This document shows, piece by piece, positions 33,101-44,419 of a stretch of DNA of 64,000 bases. The number at the start of each line of letters is the position of its first letter. Position 1 is the stretch's first letter. The position numbers and the translations under genes were made by a program. The stretch covers positions 33,475,272 to 33,539,271 of the forward strand of contig JAMKCF010000001.1 in the NCBI GenBank assembly GCA_023634235.1, written 5' to 3'. The notes below the pieces were generated by a model. That model had not been told where the DNA came from, made no database searches, and was given only the letters and a program-made list of their open reading frames with translations. Origin of the DNA: Pisaster brevispinus. Taxonomy: Eukaryota; Echinodermata; Asteroidea; Forcipulatida; Asteriidae.

Positions 33101-34064
33101 GGTGTAGGTTCATAGATTAGTAAATACTCATTAATATCTATTTATTATAAATGAATATCAAAACATTTCGGAGGGGGTTTACAATTACATGGGGTGTTTT
33201 TTTTTTCCAGAGAACTATCAACGATGATACCAGACTATTTATTTAAAAGGACAGATTCCATTTATATGTCTAAAAGGCTGACTGCAACCTACCACCAGTG
33301 GCTCACACATGAACATTTTGGATACATTAAATAGCCCCTCAAATCATGTCTTTACCCCCCTTCCCCTCCCCCAGAATGAAAAATGTCTGGTTAAGCCACT
33401 GCAGACCGTGAATTCCCAGACGGGGAACCAGGGAAGACCCTAGAGTACCGAGTCCCTCTTACTGATCTAATTCGAAAAAAACTGAAAGCGTCCGGGACTT
33501 CTGGGTTACAACACACGTCTTGAGTGTAATTCATCATCACCATTCCAAGTTGTAGCATTGACTCGATATTAAACTACAACCGAACATTTGCCAGATTGTT
33601 TATAATAAATCTTACCCCGCTCTTATAACAGTTTGTTTATACCTCAGCTCCTCAAACTGTTTTTTGTTGTTCCCTCTTTGTAAATTGACTGCACTTCCCT
33701 TTAAAGAGAAGCCATTTACACATTTATGACAGATTTTTATTTTATTGCACACAATTAAAATGGTACATTCATGGGCTCCAGGAAAACATTTGAAGTTTCG
33801 CAGAATTTCTGAACAAATTTTAAAATGTCTTCACGCAGAGTTAAACGGTCTGCATGACATTGGTAAGATTTTAAATATAAATGTTCCCCGATTTGCACAT
33901 AACTTAGAACAAGGTACAGGGATGGTCAATGGTGGAAATTTCCCTGGAAATATTTCTGCTAAAAATGCTTTCGTTTTTGAGAAATGAGTAAACAAGTAGT
34001 TCTGATCTGAGATACCAAAACCGGAAATTTGAAAACAGTAAAAAAAACAGTCAAAAGGTTTTTG
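33100..34064. other. No gene recognised
   Basis: The segment 33811-33871 has a weak acceptor, a short open frame and a GTAAGA donor at 33862, too weak to list as an exon. 'gctcacacatgaacatttt' near 33301 and the 'catgaaca' region are unassigned. Confidence 0.35.
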
Positions 34065-34069
34065 GGTGA

Positions 34070-34195
34070 TTTTTTTTCTGGTCAATACTTTCTTGTGACT
34101 CTGATGACCGATTGAGCTTAAACTTTCACAGGTTTGTTTATTTCATGTATATGTTGGGCCACACAAAGAGCAAATACTGGTCTTGACAATAACCG
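34070..34195 (-). mobile_element. MITE family 1, partial, reverse orientation
   Basis: 'ttgtgactctgatgaccga', 'ttgagcttaaactttcacag', 'gtttgtttatttcatg' and 'gcaaatactggtcttgacaa' match the left half of the family in reverse. Confidence 0.6.
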
Positions 34196-34420
34196 ATGCT
34201 GTCTGCATGCTTTAAACCATTTACATTCATGGCTGTATGAAATCTGCTAAGCATGAAAGTTTTGCTAAGAAGAAACCCTTTGACTTTGATGCATCAGAAA
34301 CATAGCTGCTACATTTGCATCAGGGATAGAGAATATTACTTGGTTTTACCCATACTCCGATGTGTGTAAAAAAAAACTGTATACTCAGTACTTTCCTAAA
34401 TCTGTAAAGAAAAAACCTAC

Positions 34421-34530
34421 AGGCATATTACTCAGGTGGGATTCGAACCCATGACCTTTGCCATTCTAGAGCAGATGTCTTACCACTAGACCCTCGAGAT
34501 TGCCTGGTAGCTAGAGGCAGTTCCAATCCT
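34421..34530 (-). mobile_element. tRNA-like SINE head, reverse orientation
   Basis: The minus strand reads 'gggtctagtggtaagacatc' (A-box region), 'tgctctagaatggc', and an exact B box, GGTTCGAATCC (34439-34449 on the plus strand), then CACCTGAG. The head resembles a glycine-type tRNA but the acceptor stem does not close, so it is not called as a tRNA gene. Confidence 0.6.
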
Positions 34531-34534
34531 ACAG

Positions 34535-35960
34535 TTTGTCTAAAGATTAACCGAGTTATGTTGAAACGAGCGCCATTACCCTTCGGCATTGTGGTCTTTA
34601 ACTATTAAAATACAAATACCATTAACAATTTAAACAATCTGACCTACCTACCCTGATGAAAAGGAAAAAATAATTGAACCCATTACACCAAACATACATT
34701 TTATTTTGTTTTGGCCAGAAAGTAAAGTTACCGCCTGGGCTGATTACCAATGATGCATCTAATGATGTCGTAATGTCCTGCAGCAATATCTACTCAAGAT
34801 TGCATGGGAAATTTATTATTTCATGAACCCCCCTCGTCCACTTTCCCAGACAACAACAGTTTCCTCGCTACAACAACCCTCAGAGACGAAGGCGGCAAAA
34901 AAACAAAAAACCCCTACAAAAATAATAAACTCTCATCGACGACGGCAAGCTGCGATCGTAAAATGCTTTGCAGATGTAACGATTCCGCCCCGTAACACAT
35001 CAACATGGGAGCTCTTTTCTAATTTGATCGCAGGAATAAACCCACGGAGAACGGACTTATGAATTTTTAACAGGTTTTTACCACTCCTTATAAAAAAAAA
35101 AAATTCTCAGTGACTCATGATACCGACCCAAGCCCCTAAGAAGTCGAGCGTTTGCAAATCAAATCCTCGATGAGGAATTTTCTCAAAGCTTTTTATTCCT
35201 TAAGTGTCTCTATGGCTTTACCAAGGATGAGACGAGTAAATGGAAGATCTGCAGAGTTTGGGTCCAAATCAAAAAACTGTCGCTGCTACTGCTTTCCTCT
35301 CATCCTAATTTCTGAAATTTACGGGAGATTTTATTCGCTGTGAAGTATCTACATTTCATTAAAGTTATGGTTGCTTTTCAAATGATAATTTTGATAAAAA
35401 TGTTTCTATATACTGTGGTTTATTACTGGTGGGCGATATTTGCCTAAATGTTCTATAATTAAGAGAATGATATCAAATGTAATTTGACGTCAAAATTAAG
35501 CGTTGTTAATTTATTTGTTTCCCCGTCAGGCAGGATCAATTGTTTCTTTTGTAGATTTGTGTTTCATTAGTTCTCATTAAACAATCTTGTTCTAATCAAT
35601 TTGGTTCCTGTAATGTGTTTGCTTTGCCCATCACCAGTAACCAGGACTTTTTTTACTCAAGGGTGGGGGCACATTTGGGGTGCAGGAAAATTAGGGAGCA
35701 TGTGCCCCAAGGACCCCCCCCCCCCACCTCCATGGCTAGGCCACGGATCATTAGTCTGATGTCCGTATTTGATTGCAAACATTTACATTTTCTTAAAGGT
35801 CCAAATGCTGTGGTGATGTAAAAATCTACCCCCAAAAAATGCAGGAACCAAATTGATGAGAAAAAGATTGTTTAATGGAAGCTAATAAAAACAAAATTCT
35901 ACAAAAGTAGCGATAGAACCTTCACATCACATTCTAGCAATTTATTTAATGTCTTAATGA
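34535..35960. other. No gene recognised
   Basis: A CpG-bearing stretch at 34820-35060 gives overlapping short frames without motifs. A C run lies at 35715-35727 within 'aaggacccccccc'. Confidence 0.4.
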
Positions 35961-35963
35961 CAG

Positions 35964-36020
35964 GGACATTCCAGAGCCGACTTGTCAAGAATGCTGAAAG
36001 CTCATGGCTCCTTACAGCAG
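35964..36020 (+). CDS. Candidate 57-bp micro-exon, product unknown
   Basis: A 19-codon segment that keeps phase 0 at both ends. It is preceded by 'tttaatgtcttaatgacag' as acceptor and followed by the near-perfect donor CAG|GTAAGA. The encoded peptide would be GHSRADLSRMLKAHGSLQQ. The length is a multiple of three and the single fully open phase matches both sites, which is mildly supportive. Conservation cannot be judged from one sequence. It could be an exon of an unannotated plus-strand gene or chance. Confidence 0.25.
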
Positions 36021-36335
36021 GTAAGATTTCAAACCCTTACCCTGGTCACACAATTTGGAACACCTTTCTCTCCTTCCTCATAAAGAACTCAGAAATTCCT
36101 AATTCATTACAAGTGCCAAGAAGTATTTCCAAACGGAAATGACAAATTTAAGGCATTTTTGGGGCATCTGCTGTGAAGCCAATTGCCACCGCTGCACAGA
36201 AATAAATCACTCATCGGTTGGATTAATGCTTTTTGGTTACATCTTGCCACTAGAAGTCTCCGAACCACTGTAAGGCTTAATACCTGACACCATTGCCACC
36301 GCACCAGCATTCTTTTAAAGTTCAAGGGTTAGGAG

Positions 36336-36358
36336 AGTTCAGAGGTCACTTGAGGTCA
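36336..36358 (+). promoter_or_regulatory. Composite DR1 + DR4 nuclear-receptor site
   Basis: AGTTCA (36336-36341), one base, AGGTCA (36343-36348), four bases (CTTG), AGGTCA (36353-36358). The last two half-sites are perfect and form a DR4; the first two form a DR1. DR4 is the classic spacing for thyroid-hormone-receptor and LXR heterodimers, DR1 for RXR, HNF4 and COUP-TF. Confidence 0.45.
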
Positions 36359-36359
36359 G

Positions 36360-37405
36360 CTGAGCCGAAAACAATGCGCTGTTGTATTGCTCAGTACACT
36401 CGCACTGATCCAAAGGGTAATAAATAATCTTGAAATAAATCATTTTAAGCTAGGAGAGATGATTGAATCACGACGGTTTTTATCAGATTTCTGTCAAATT
36501 GAAGAGGAAGTAAAACACTGAGAATAATCTCAGAAAGAAATTTATCAGTTTCAATTTTAATAAAAACTTACTTTACTAGAAAGTTCATACCAGTTATAAT
36601 CCTCAAGAGAAACAGTTCAGACTTGTCATCCCCCCCATGAGGTATTCAAAAATGCACAAATGAAAGGTTCGATATATTTAATAGTCCCCCTAAATAATGT
36701 CTTTGCCCCCTCCCCCTTGTCTCCCGAATGAAAATGATCTGGTTAGGCAAACAGTGAAATGCTGATGATAATTATAGCTCAAGCCCCCACAATCACCGAT
36801 AACAAATTGAATCCTTGTTTAAAACTGACATGGAAAGCATCAATCAACACCCTTTTTCTTCCAACTGGAGCTACCGACAATTCCAACACAACCGATTTGA
36901 CCGATTTGACCACAGTGCCAGGCTTGACCACTAAGTACACACAAGAGACACCCTTGTTCCCAGGAACATGTATCAACATCTAATAAGGCCTGATTGGATC
37001 AATGCGAGATAAAGGTTAGTACTGACCACAACTTCACTGCTCGTAATTCAATTGTCTCAAACTAAATCAAATTTCCTGCAATGCTAACTCCTCATCTTAG
37101 TCTTAATCTTACACATAAAAGATTGCTTTGTCTTAAAGCCAAGCGAGCAAGAATAAGAACATCTCAGTCTGACGAGGCTAGTTACCAGCTCTCAGGGCAA
37201 TGACCTTAACATTGTAGAAACCCCCAGAAGGGTTCAAAGTGGAACATAAATACCAAATTCAACCTTTGAGTAAGAAATCTTCCTCCGCAACTCTTCCTTG
37301 CACAAACGATTTTTTAAACAAATATTAATAAAATATTAAAAAATTAGCATCAAATCTTTATGTTTCCAGTATTTCTACTCAAGTTTTTAGTTTGTTACTA
37401 TTATA
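36360..37405. other. No gene recognised
   Basis: Unassigned sequence; a frame with threonine-rich text at 36759-36983 has no recognisable motif. Confidence 0.4.
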
Positions 37406-37409
37406 GTTG

Positions 37410-37586
37410 TAGTTTGCAAAAACTTGCTAGAAACAGAAAAATCACGCTTAGCCGAAACAGGTTACCAGCCAAAATGCCATGAAGTTTTCATTGTTGCAAC
37501 TGGTACCCGACTCATTTTTGTTTCGCTCAATGAAAAAAAATTGCAAAGCAGAATATTTTTCTAAACAGCTTTATGAAATTAGGCCC
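37410..37586. mobile_element. MITE family 2, left end lost
   Basis: Has 'gcttagccgaaacaggttac', 'cagccaaaatgccatgaag' and 'caactggtacccgactcatt'. It ends 'ctttatgaaattaggccc'. Confidence 0.7.
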
Positions 37587-37705
37587 TGGCTACAAACACG
37601 GCTTTAGGACGTGTCTGAATTAGGGGCTACGGCTATAGGATGTCCTTGGCAACACCTTTAGCAACAGTCATAGCCAAAGCCGAATCCACCAATTTGCATA
37701 AGGTT
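37587..37705. mobile_element. Foldback element 'ctacggctatag...', copy 2
   Basis: Directly abuts the previous MITE. 'ggggctacggctataggatg' and 'tccttggcaacacc' lead to 'agcaacagtcatagccaaag'. Paired GGCTA and TAGCC words give the foldback. Confidence 0.6.
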
Positions 37706-37920
37706 GTGACTTTTGTACTAGAAGGAACAACTTGTTCGAAGTGGCCACTCTCAAGGGAGTCTTACAGCTGGCCTTAATTTGCAGGTACTAAATAAAGAAT
37801 CTTAGAGAAGGTTGTCTTGGATTTATGCTGCCGACTTTTCACAGGTGTGACGACAATTTTCTTGGTCTTAGCTTTGAACTGTCAATCTTTATACCCTATT
37901 TCTTCCTGTGCATGCTTTGG

Positions 37921-37962
37921 AGAATTCTTAACCTGAATCCGTTTCTAAACCTGAATCCGTTT
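37921..37962 (+). repeat. 18-bp tandem duplication
   Basis: 'aacctgaatccgtttcta' occurs twice in a row. Confidence 0.85.
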
Positions 37963-38153
37963 CTAAACCGTCCTAAATTTGACATCTCATCGGTTGGTTT
38001 AAAAATAAAAGAAATCCAAGACAGAATTAGGTTTGACACTTTGCAAGACATTTCTCGTAAGTCCTCAGGGAGGAATAAGTTGACACTCCAATAGGAGGTT
38101 ATATCTACAGACAGTCACCAACCCCCAACAAATCAATTATCAAACGGGTGGTT

Positions 38154-38417
38154 TCATCTGTGTTTACACCCCGCAAGACCCTCAGCACCCAGCCTCAACC
38201 CTGACTGTGTGGATCTGGTTTGAGGTCTCCGGGTGAACCCTGACGAGTTGGGGTTCACATCGGATGACTCAGCCCAGTACTCAAGAGTTTCTCGCAGGAA
38301 AGTCGTTGTCCGACAGCGGAAGTGTAGAATCGTCGTCTCTTTATTTTCCCTTGATGTTATTTCCGACAGGCGGTAGTCAACTCTTTCTTTCTCTATAAAC
38401 AGCCAATCGGTTATCAT
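38154..38417 (-). CDS. Open frame of uncertain reality, 87 codons
   Basis: A minus-strand frame from ATG at 38417 to a stop at 38154 in a stretch somewhat richer in GC than its surroundings. The predicted peptide is Arg/Thr/Ser-rich with no motif, signal peptide or membrane segment that I recognise. Its length alone is expected by chance. It is listed because the composition differs from its flanks and because a minus-strand gene is one model for the window. Confidence 0.12.
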   Translation of the reverse strand: MITDWLFIEKERVDYRLSEITSRENKETTILHFRCRTTTFLRETLEYWAESSDVNPNSSGFTRRPQTRSTQSGLRLGAEGLAGCKHR

Positions 38418-38494
38418 TAGACTTGACAGTAGAAACCCAGCTCAACTTGTCAGACAGGACTCCTTTTTTCATCAATGTCACCAATCACCCTGTG

Positions 38495-38694
38495 CAGAGC
38501 TGGTAACATTTGCATCTTGCAATCAGGGTTGATTTTGCACAACAATCAGGAAGATATTTAGAATTAAATTCAACATGATAGGAACAAAGTTACCATAATC
38601 AGGCAGATTTTCAAATTTGTGTTCATCAGAACATGAAAAGATTGGTTTATTTTCAGGGAACTTTCTGCAGAATCAGGGAGTGTTGGAAGCTCTG
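38495..38694. mobile_element. MITE family 4, second copy
   Basis: A 200-bp element with diverged ends CAGAGCTGGTAAC (38495-38507) and GTTGGAAGCTCTG (38682-38694). The interior matches 20652-20847, including 'catttgcatcttgcaatcag' and 'aggcagattttcaaatttgt'. Confidence 0.8.
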
Positions 38695-38699
38695 CTTGT

Positions 38700-40205
38700 G
38701 TAATGCAGTCTTTAAATAATGTGGCAATTTTACTAGCTCAGAAAAACTAGCTCAATGCAAGTCCTATGAGCTTCCGGTGTAATCAGCGGAGTCTGTTTGT
38801 GTGAAGTGGGCGTGGCTTATTGTGGGATTGGGTCACACTTGGGAACAAGAGAAGGCTTATGGCTCGAGACATGATGTCATTACTGCTGTTGTATAAATGC
38901 TTTCGGAGAAGATTGTCATCGAGGCCATAAACGGAGATCCAAACCATAAACAAAACCACTAATTATTCCAAACCCTACCCTGTTCTAAAACTCACCAATT
39001 ACTGATTTTATTCTCCATCCAATCAGCCCCACAAGATTAAATTCTTGTGGGGTATGTTCGGATGAATCATAGGCTGATAAACATTATGACATTTACTTCC
39101 AGAATTTTGAAAAACTCCCCAAAACGTGGAATTACAAACCATTAAATCTGACAGTGAAAATCCATATTTTTCCTTCCTAAAATAAATAATTCAAACAGCG
39201 ATAAATTTTCTTATAAAAGACACACATTCAATAAACAGATTCTGATGAGTTCCGTTGGCCCTCTAGTCTGGCCCCGGACTCATTAAGGGGAAAACAAATT
39301 CATATTTACATCATCACCCACTAGAAACCACAAAAACACTTGGGCATCAAACGGCGGTGGACACTCAGTCTAGGACTCCAGTCGGCTGTGTATAAACTAA
39401 GCGGCGGTGGGAATTAGCCATTCATTTCCCAGTGGGGTTTAACATAAAAAGGCAGAGCTTTACCAGAGTACAAGTAACCACTTACTTGGTCAGGAATCAA
39501 TGACGACAGTAATTCTCAAGAGTTGAGATGGAAATACTTAATTCCACCATCATCACAGGAATGGAACTTTTTTTTAAAACAAAATGTTGAGAGTAAAGTC
39601 AGATTAAAAAAAAATTTGCATAGTCTTATTTACTGAGGTAAGCCATATCAGAGAGCCTGGTCGCATTCCTTGCAGTTACAGTCTCACATTCACTCTCAAA
39701 TCTCTGTCAGACCATAGAGCAAGGTCAAACTAAGTCCTCTACTGTCTTTATAAACATTCATACATTATTCCAGAATTTTACTGAGAAGATTTTTCATATA
39801 AACTTGAACCTCTTCCTAAATAAATTTATGTCGGTTAATGACCCTGGCACATCGTAACCTTTCCCCTCAAAAACGAAAACAAAAAGTCTCTCTAAAAACC
39901 CACCATACCCTTCGGAATACCACTCCCAAATTCGGTAAAAATGTTAACGTGCGTACATCCACACTTGATAGTTACACCACCGCAGTGTTTATTTCTTTTT
40001 ATGGTCTCCCGCAAAATAGTTTTATTATTATTAGCCGAGATGTCTCCAGTGTGGCGAACTTCCGTGTTTATAAAAAAAAAATCATAGAAACCCCCGCAAA
40101 AAAACACTGATGAAGTACGAGTAGGCGAGAAGCCATGACGACTTGTATATTAATGATGCAAGCAACCCCTATGTGACCTGGCTGTGTTGGGGATATGAGA
40201 GGTCG
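38700..40205. other. No gene recognised
   Basis: Unassigned sequence. 'agaccatagagcaagg' at 39710 recurs as 'agaccatagagcaagag' at 55197, a short shared phrase of unknown origin. Confidence 0.4.
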
Positions 40206-40211
40206 TGTCGA

Positions 40212-40227
40212 TGACCTTCACTGACCC
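40212..40227 (-). promoter_or_regulatory. DR4-like nuclear-receptor half-site pair
   Basis: TGACCT (40212-40217), four bases, TGACCC (40222-40227). One further TGACCT lies at 40173-40178. The match is weaker than the sites at 31.2 and 36.3 kb. Confidence 0.3.
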
Positions 40228-40439
40228 TACGAGTTAATAATCACCTCCAGTAATTTAGCGAAAAGTAATTAAGGAATGTGATTGCACGGTTATTGAGTTT
40301 TAATATTGGAAATCTTGGATTTTTTCTTTATATTGAGACGGGAAGTGCCATGCTCAAGTAGTGGGATTATAATTGAAGAAGGGAGAGTACACGTGAATGA
40401 TTTTAAATTAAAGTGCATCATTGTGAATTGAGATTGGAT

Positions 40440-40480
40440 GTACTATACCTACCTTCCCTCCCTCCCCCCACCCCCATCTC
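40440..40480 (-). repeat. C-rich run, G-quadruplex potential on minus strand
   Basis: 'ccttccctccctcccccc' then 'acccccatctcc' gives several closely spaced C runs. Confidence 0.6.
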
Positions 40481-40565
40481 CAATTAATAACGACCACTGC
40501 CATCTGAGGTTTCAAGAGGAACAGCCTCAAAGTTAACACCAAATATTGTTTTGAATGAACCTCAA

Positions 40566-40680
40566 GAAAAACTGACTGAGTAAAAGTTCTAAATAATTGG
40601 TAGAGTGCCGGCAAGTTAATCCAGAGATGTTCAAGTCCCGTTCTAGTCAACTTTTCTTTGAACAACCCCAAATTTAGTTC
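40566..40680 (+). mobile_element. SINE family A, 3' fragment
   Basis: 'ttggtagagtgccggcaag', 'gttcaagtcccgttctagtc' and 'ttgaacaaccccaaattta' match the tRNA unit and right arm of 44104-44415. The left arm is absent; in its place is 'aaactgactgagtaaa', also found at 27734-27749. Confidence 0.65.
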
Positions 40681-41990
40681 TTACGCTTTTTATATGTTCC
40701 ATTTTCCTGTAATGAAAAACTGCACGTAACTCTGTTTGTGCATTTTTCGTAAGGACTCTGGTTTTTCCCTTCCTGCCTCACTTTGATAATTATGCTTGAG
40801 ATAAGAAAACAAGATGGCTGAGTATTATTCTAGCAACACAAGTATCCTTTTACTCCCCATCCTGAATGTTTACCCTACTGCATGTTCACCCTTCTTATCC
40901 CTCTTTCTAATCTCCTCTGATCTTTTGGGATTCCATTCAAGTCTGGCTAACCATCTAATGGTCTGTGGGATCTTAAAACCCAAAACATCCCACCTCTGCC
41001 TCCTTTGTTCCCATTCACTCCCCGCATGAATCCCTCCGACCAATCGGATTAAAAGATTCTCTCTTATTGTCCCCCTACTGGACAGAGTTTCTCTCCGACA
41101 TAGGAGAAAGAAATTGCACAAAGAGAGATGGAGAGAGAGAGGTCCATGCCCTGACTAGGGTACTAGGATTTATGGAAACTGTTTCTCTCCATTTTGTCTT
41201 CTTGTAAAGCTCCTTAAGGAGAGTGAACACAAGATGCCCAAGATGTTTCTTACTTTTTTGGGGAACAGTTACTTGTCCCCAGTGAAGCTTTTTCCCAAGG
41301 GGGGTCGGGAGAAGATGAGGGAGGAAAAGGGGAAGACAGATTGTTCAAGAGTTCTTTTGGACGACACATAATTGCTGCTAGAAGATGGGGGAACAATAGT
41401 CTCCAAGAAATGCATTTTGGTATTAAACTCTGAAAAGATAAGATTAACTCCGTATAAGAAGGGATGCGATAAGTATAAAAGCGGATTTGTAAGACCCCGT
41501 CAAACACTCCAGGAAAATCAGGGACAACAGAAGGAAACACATAGAATTGGAGGACAGAGTTGGTGGTCGTAAAAAGAATTATGTTCAAACTTTGACAAAT
41601 TAACCAAGTCAGACCCTTCAAGACAACCAAGTCAGACACTTCAAGAAAGCTAGGGACAACAGAAGAATCTCTCTTGTAGAAACTCTCTGCAGTTGCACAA
41701 CAGAATTGGAGGTCGTAAAATGCTTGGGTTCAAACTGTAACAAACTGAGAACAAAAAGATCCCCCCCCCCACCCCCAACAGCCAACTATTGATAAAGCAA
41801 TAAAATGACATTGGAAGGATTGGTTTTATTGGTTGTTGTATTTCACATATTGGTGCAACATTTCTGTACTAAAAGTCACCTGCTCACAATGTGTCTCAGA
41901 TTCTACCTTCATCCTCAAGTAATTGCTTCCGATTACATCCTCTTTTATGTGTTTTCTTCCCACTAGTTCAATCTCCTTTAATGAGAAGGG
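40681..41990. other. No gene recognised
   Basis: Short frames on both strands without motifs. 'aaccaagtcagacccttcaa' is followed by 'aaccaagtcagacacttcaa' (near 41600-41644), a local duplication. A C run lies at 41761-41776. Confidence 0.4.
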
Positions 41991-41997
41991 CCCAATT

Positions 41998-42155
41998 TCA
42001 TATAGAGATGCTCAAACAAAAATAGGCATGATGCCAGTCATATAGATGCTACATGTGACAATGTATTTGGGCTGGTAACCTTATCCTGGTAAGCCAATTC
42101 TTGTGCTTAGCTACTTTTTGTACTTAGGTACATGTAGTTCTGTGAAACTGAGTCC
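41998..42155. mobile_element. MITE family 2, full but diverged copy
   Basis: Starts 'gggcccaatttcatatagag' and ends 'ctgtgaaactgagtcc'. The interior has 'gggctggtaaccttatcctg' and 'cttgtgcttagctac'. Confidence 0.7.
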
Positions 42156-42159
42156 TGCT

Positions 42160-43747
42160 CACTCTGTATCTGAATCTACCTGCCATCTCAAGTGATTTGT
42201 TTTGATGACATCATCTGCACTGTGTTTTCTAGCCGCTGGTTAGGCCTAAATCTCATTTAATGAGCAGGGTTAAACTTCTCACAGCTTCCTTTTGGACGTC
42301 TGTTCCCTTAATCCGTTAATATGGGAATGAGAAGAAAACATGGCCACCCAAAGATGAATGCAACCTGAGGATTTGTCTAGGGATTAGCGAAAGGATTAAC
42401 ATATATACTTAATCTAAAATGAATAGAAGTAGAGACACAAGGAATTAATGAAGTTAGGGGTAACTAGGCAAATATTTAGACCAACTGGTTTAACTCAAAT
42501 CAGAGCAAATTGAACTGGAACTCATTATTTGCTTCTGATTTTCCTATTCAATGCTGATTTTCTCAGAATGAAACCTGGAACATTGTTGACTAAATAAACA
42601 ACTGTTTATTTACCTAAACTTATTTGGTCCTGGATTTGTATAAATCAGTAAACTTGTCTTTTGCAAAAGGATCCAGATAGATTAGGGGATGGTTTCCACT
42701 AAAATCTGGAGCCTTTGAGAGGAGATTTGTGGAATGTGAATATTCCTGACAATGACTTGCAGGCTTTGATTCCTCTTCTTTTAACTAGACTCAGAACTTC
42801 CCGGATGTTACTATTCAGGAAGTTTACAGCCTCCATCACCAGAAATACAAACTACAGATTGCATCACAATGTGGGCAATTTCTTTCTCCCTTTCAAGACC
42901 GCTTTACCTCTTTCAAGAAAATCTAAAGGCTCAAGGAGATTTGGAGGACATCTTGAAATCAGGATAAAACCTCAGGAATCACAGCAATTAGAATCTATTT
43001 TGACTCAAAAGAACAACTGTCTAAACCGTCTTAGTATATCTTTCTGGACGGACCGATCTTTGTAGCAATGACGCATTAGTCTTCCCACTACCAGCTGGTC
43101 CTTCGACAACACAATGGTTTTTAACACGTCGGTTATAACTCGCTCCACATGCCGCTTCTAGGTGATACTTCGCCCAGCAACAAAACAAACACAGAAAGAA
43201 ACCTGTCAGTTGTTGTCCTTGTTTACTCCGCCAAGAGAGCCTTGTTTACCGAGCGTCAACAAAAAACACTTTTGGATAAGTTGACTGGGGCACTTCCTTG
43301 ACGAGATTTCAAGGTGACCTCTATGCATATAGAAAAGTCTGACCACTGCGTAGAGCAACAAGTGGGACGATCATGGTCATTAAGTCATCAAAATGCCTGA
43401 CAATTGTAAATATGAAGTTGCAATCAATTGAATAACAGTGTTTACATAACGGAAATGCAAATAACTTCCACTACCATTCACCCTGAGTGCTTGCGTGAGT
43501 CATTTAAATTGCGTGTGCAAGCGTAGATTTCCTCAATAAAAAGATACAAAGGTAGGACTCGTAAAATACAAGTCTGAAGGGATACCTTATCAGCATCAGG
43601 ATTACAAATGATTCAACAATTCATACAAGCTCTTCCACTTGGCGTTGAGAAAAACATTCCATCCTCTAAAAAATTCCACCATAAACCAACTACATCAGAT
43701 CTATACAATATAATCTTCATTTTATTGTTCAACCACAGAGACATATA
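42160..43747. other. No gene recognised; one weak shared repeat
   Basis: 42895-42985 ('tttcaagaaaatctaaaggc', 'caaggagat', 'cctcaggaatcacagcaatt') resembles 49571-49655 ('tttcaaggaaatctgaaggc', 'aagggagat'). This is an old dispersed repeat. The 116-codon frame at 42715-43065 overlaps it and is not a credible gene. Confidence 0.45.
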
Positions 43748-43933
43748 CAGTCAACCCTCGTCATAAAGAGCACTGCAATAAAGAGGTTCTGCCGAAAGAG
43801 AGAACATTCTGAAGTCGTGAATCTCATTTCTGCTTTGTGTTTCTTTGCTTTGCTGTCCTCTTGTAACAAGGTTCCTGTTATAAAGAGGTCATTTGGCCAG
43901 TCCCAACGATCTTGTTATAACAAGAGTCGACTG
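43748..43933. mobile_element. pogo/Tigger-like MITE with TA target duplication
   Basis: A 186-bp element flanked by TA on both sides (43746-43747 and 43934-43935). The ends are CAGTCAACCCTCGTCATAAA and, in complement, CAGTCGACTCTTGTTATAAC, the familiar 'cagtcaaccctcgttataac' terminus of pogo/Tigger-type Tc1/mariner elements. It has no transposase and is non-autonomous. Confidence 0.88.
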
Positions 43934-44103
43934 TACATTATCGTGATATCTATCTTTAAAATCTAAACAAAATACCATCCCCTCCCCACAAAAAAAAACC
44001 TTGAATAAGACATTGTGAGGTAAAACAATTTGTGGGAAAATTCTTTATCTATGATTGGAGGATGCAATTACGGTTTATGGTAGCTCTATCTAACTAGACA
44101 TAC

Positions 44104-44415
44104 ACAATTTACCCAGTCAGTTTCCCTTGTGGTTTAGTACTTGATATTTGAAATCAAAAGTCGCTTCCCAGGTTGTATCATAAAGTTGGGAGTAATCCCT
44201 GGCTATACGGCAGTTACAGGTTTAATGGGTTCTGACTGGCACCCCCAAACAAAGATATTGACAAAATAGGGAGACTGCCAACATTAGGGCTAGATAGCTT
44301 AGTTGGTAAGAGCGCCGGCACGCTAAACTGGAGGTTGCACGTTCAAGTCCCGTTCTAGAAAACTGTTCTTCGTTCAACCCAAATTTATTTACAAATTGAC
44401 CCAGTCAGTTTCCCT
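44104..44415 (+). mobile_element. SINE family A, full copy
   Basis: An upstream arm of about 180 bp leads into a tRNA-like unit (44287-44358) with A-box region 'tagcttagttggtaagagc' and a B-box match GTTCAAGTCC. The arm 'ttcaacccaaatttattt' then follows. The word 'acccagtcagtttccctt' occurs at both ends (44111 and 44399), as direct repeats or a head-to-tail junction. It matches 27430-27745 (-) throughout. Confidence 0.78.
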
Positions 44416-44419
44416 TAGG

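Noticed and set aside
33811..33861. Short exon ending at a GTAAGA donor
   Set aside because: The acceptor lacks a pyrimidine tract and the segment is only 51 bp with no supporting partner.
34421..34530. Functional tRNA gene on the minus strand
   Set aside because: The B box is exact but the acceptor and anticodon arms do not pair well; a SINE head explains it.
44287..44358. Functional tRNA gene
   Set aside because: It is embedded in a SINE present elsewhere in the window, and cloverleaf arms are incomplete.
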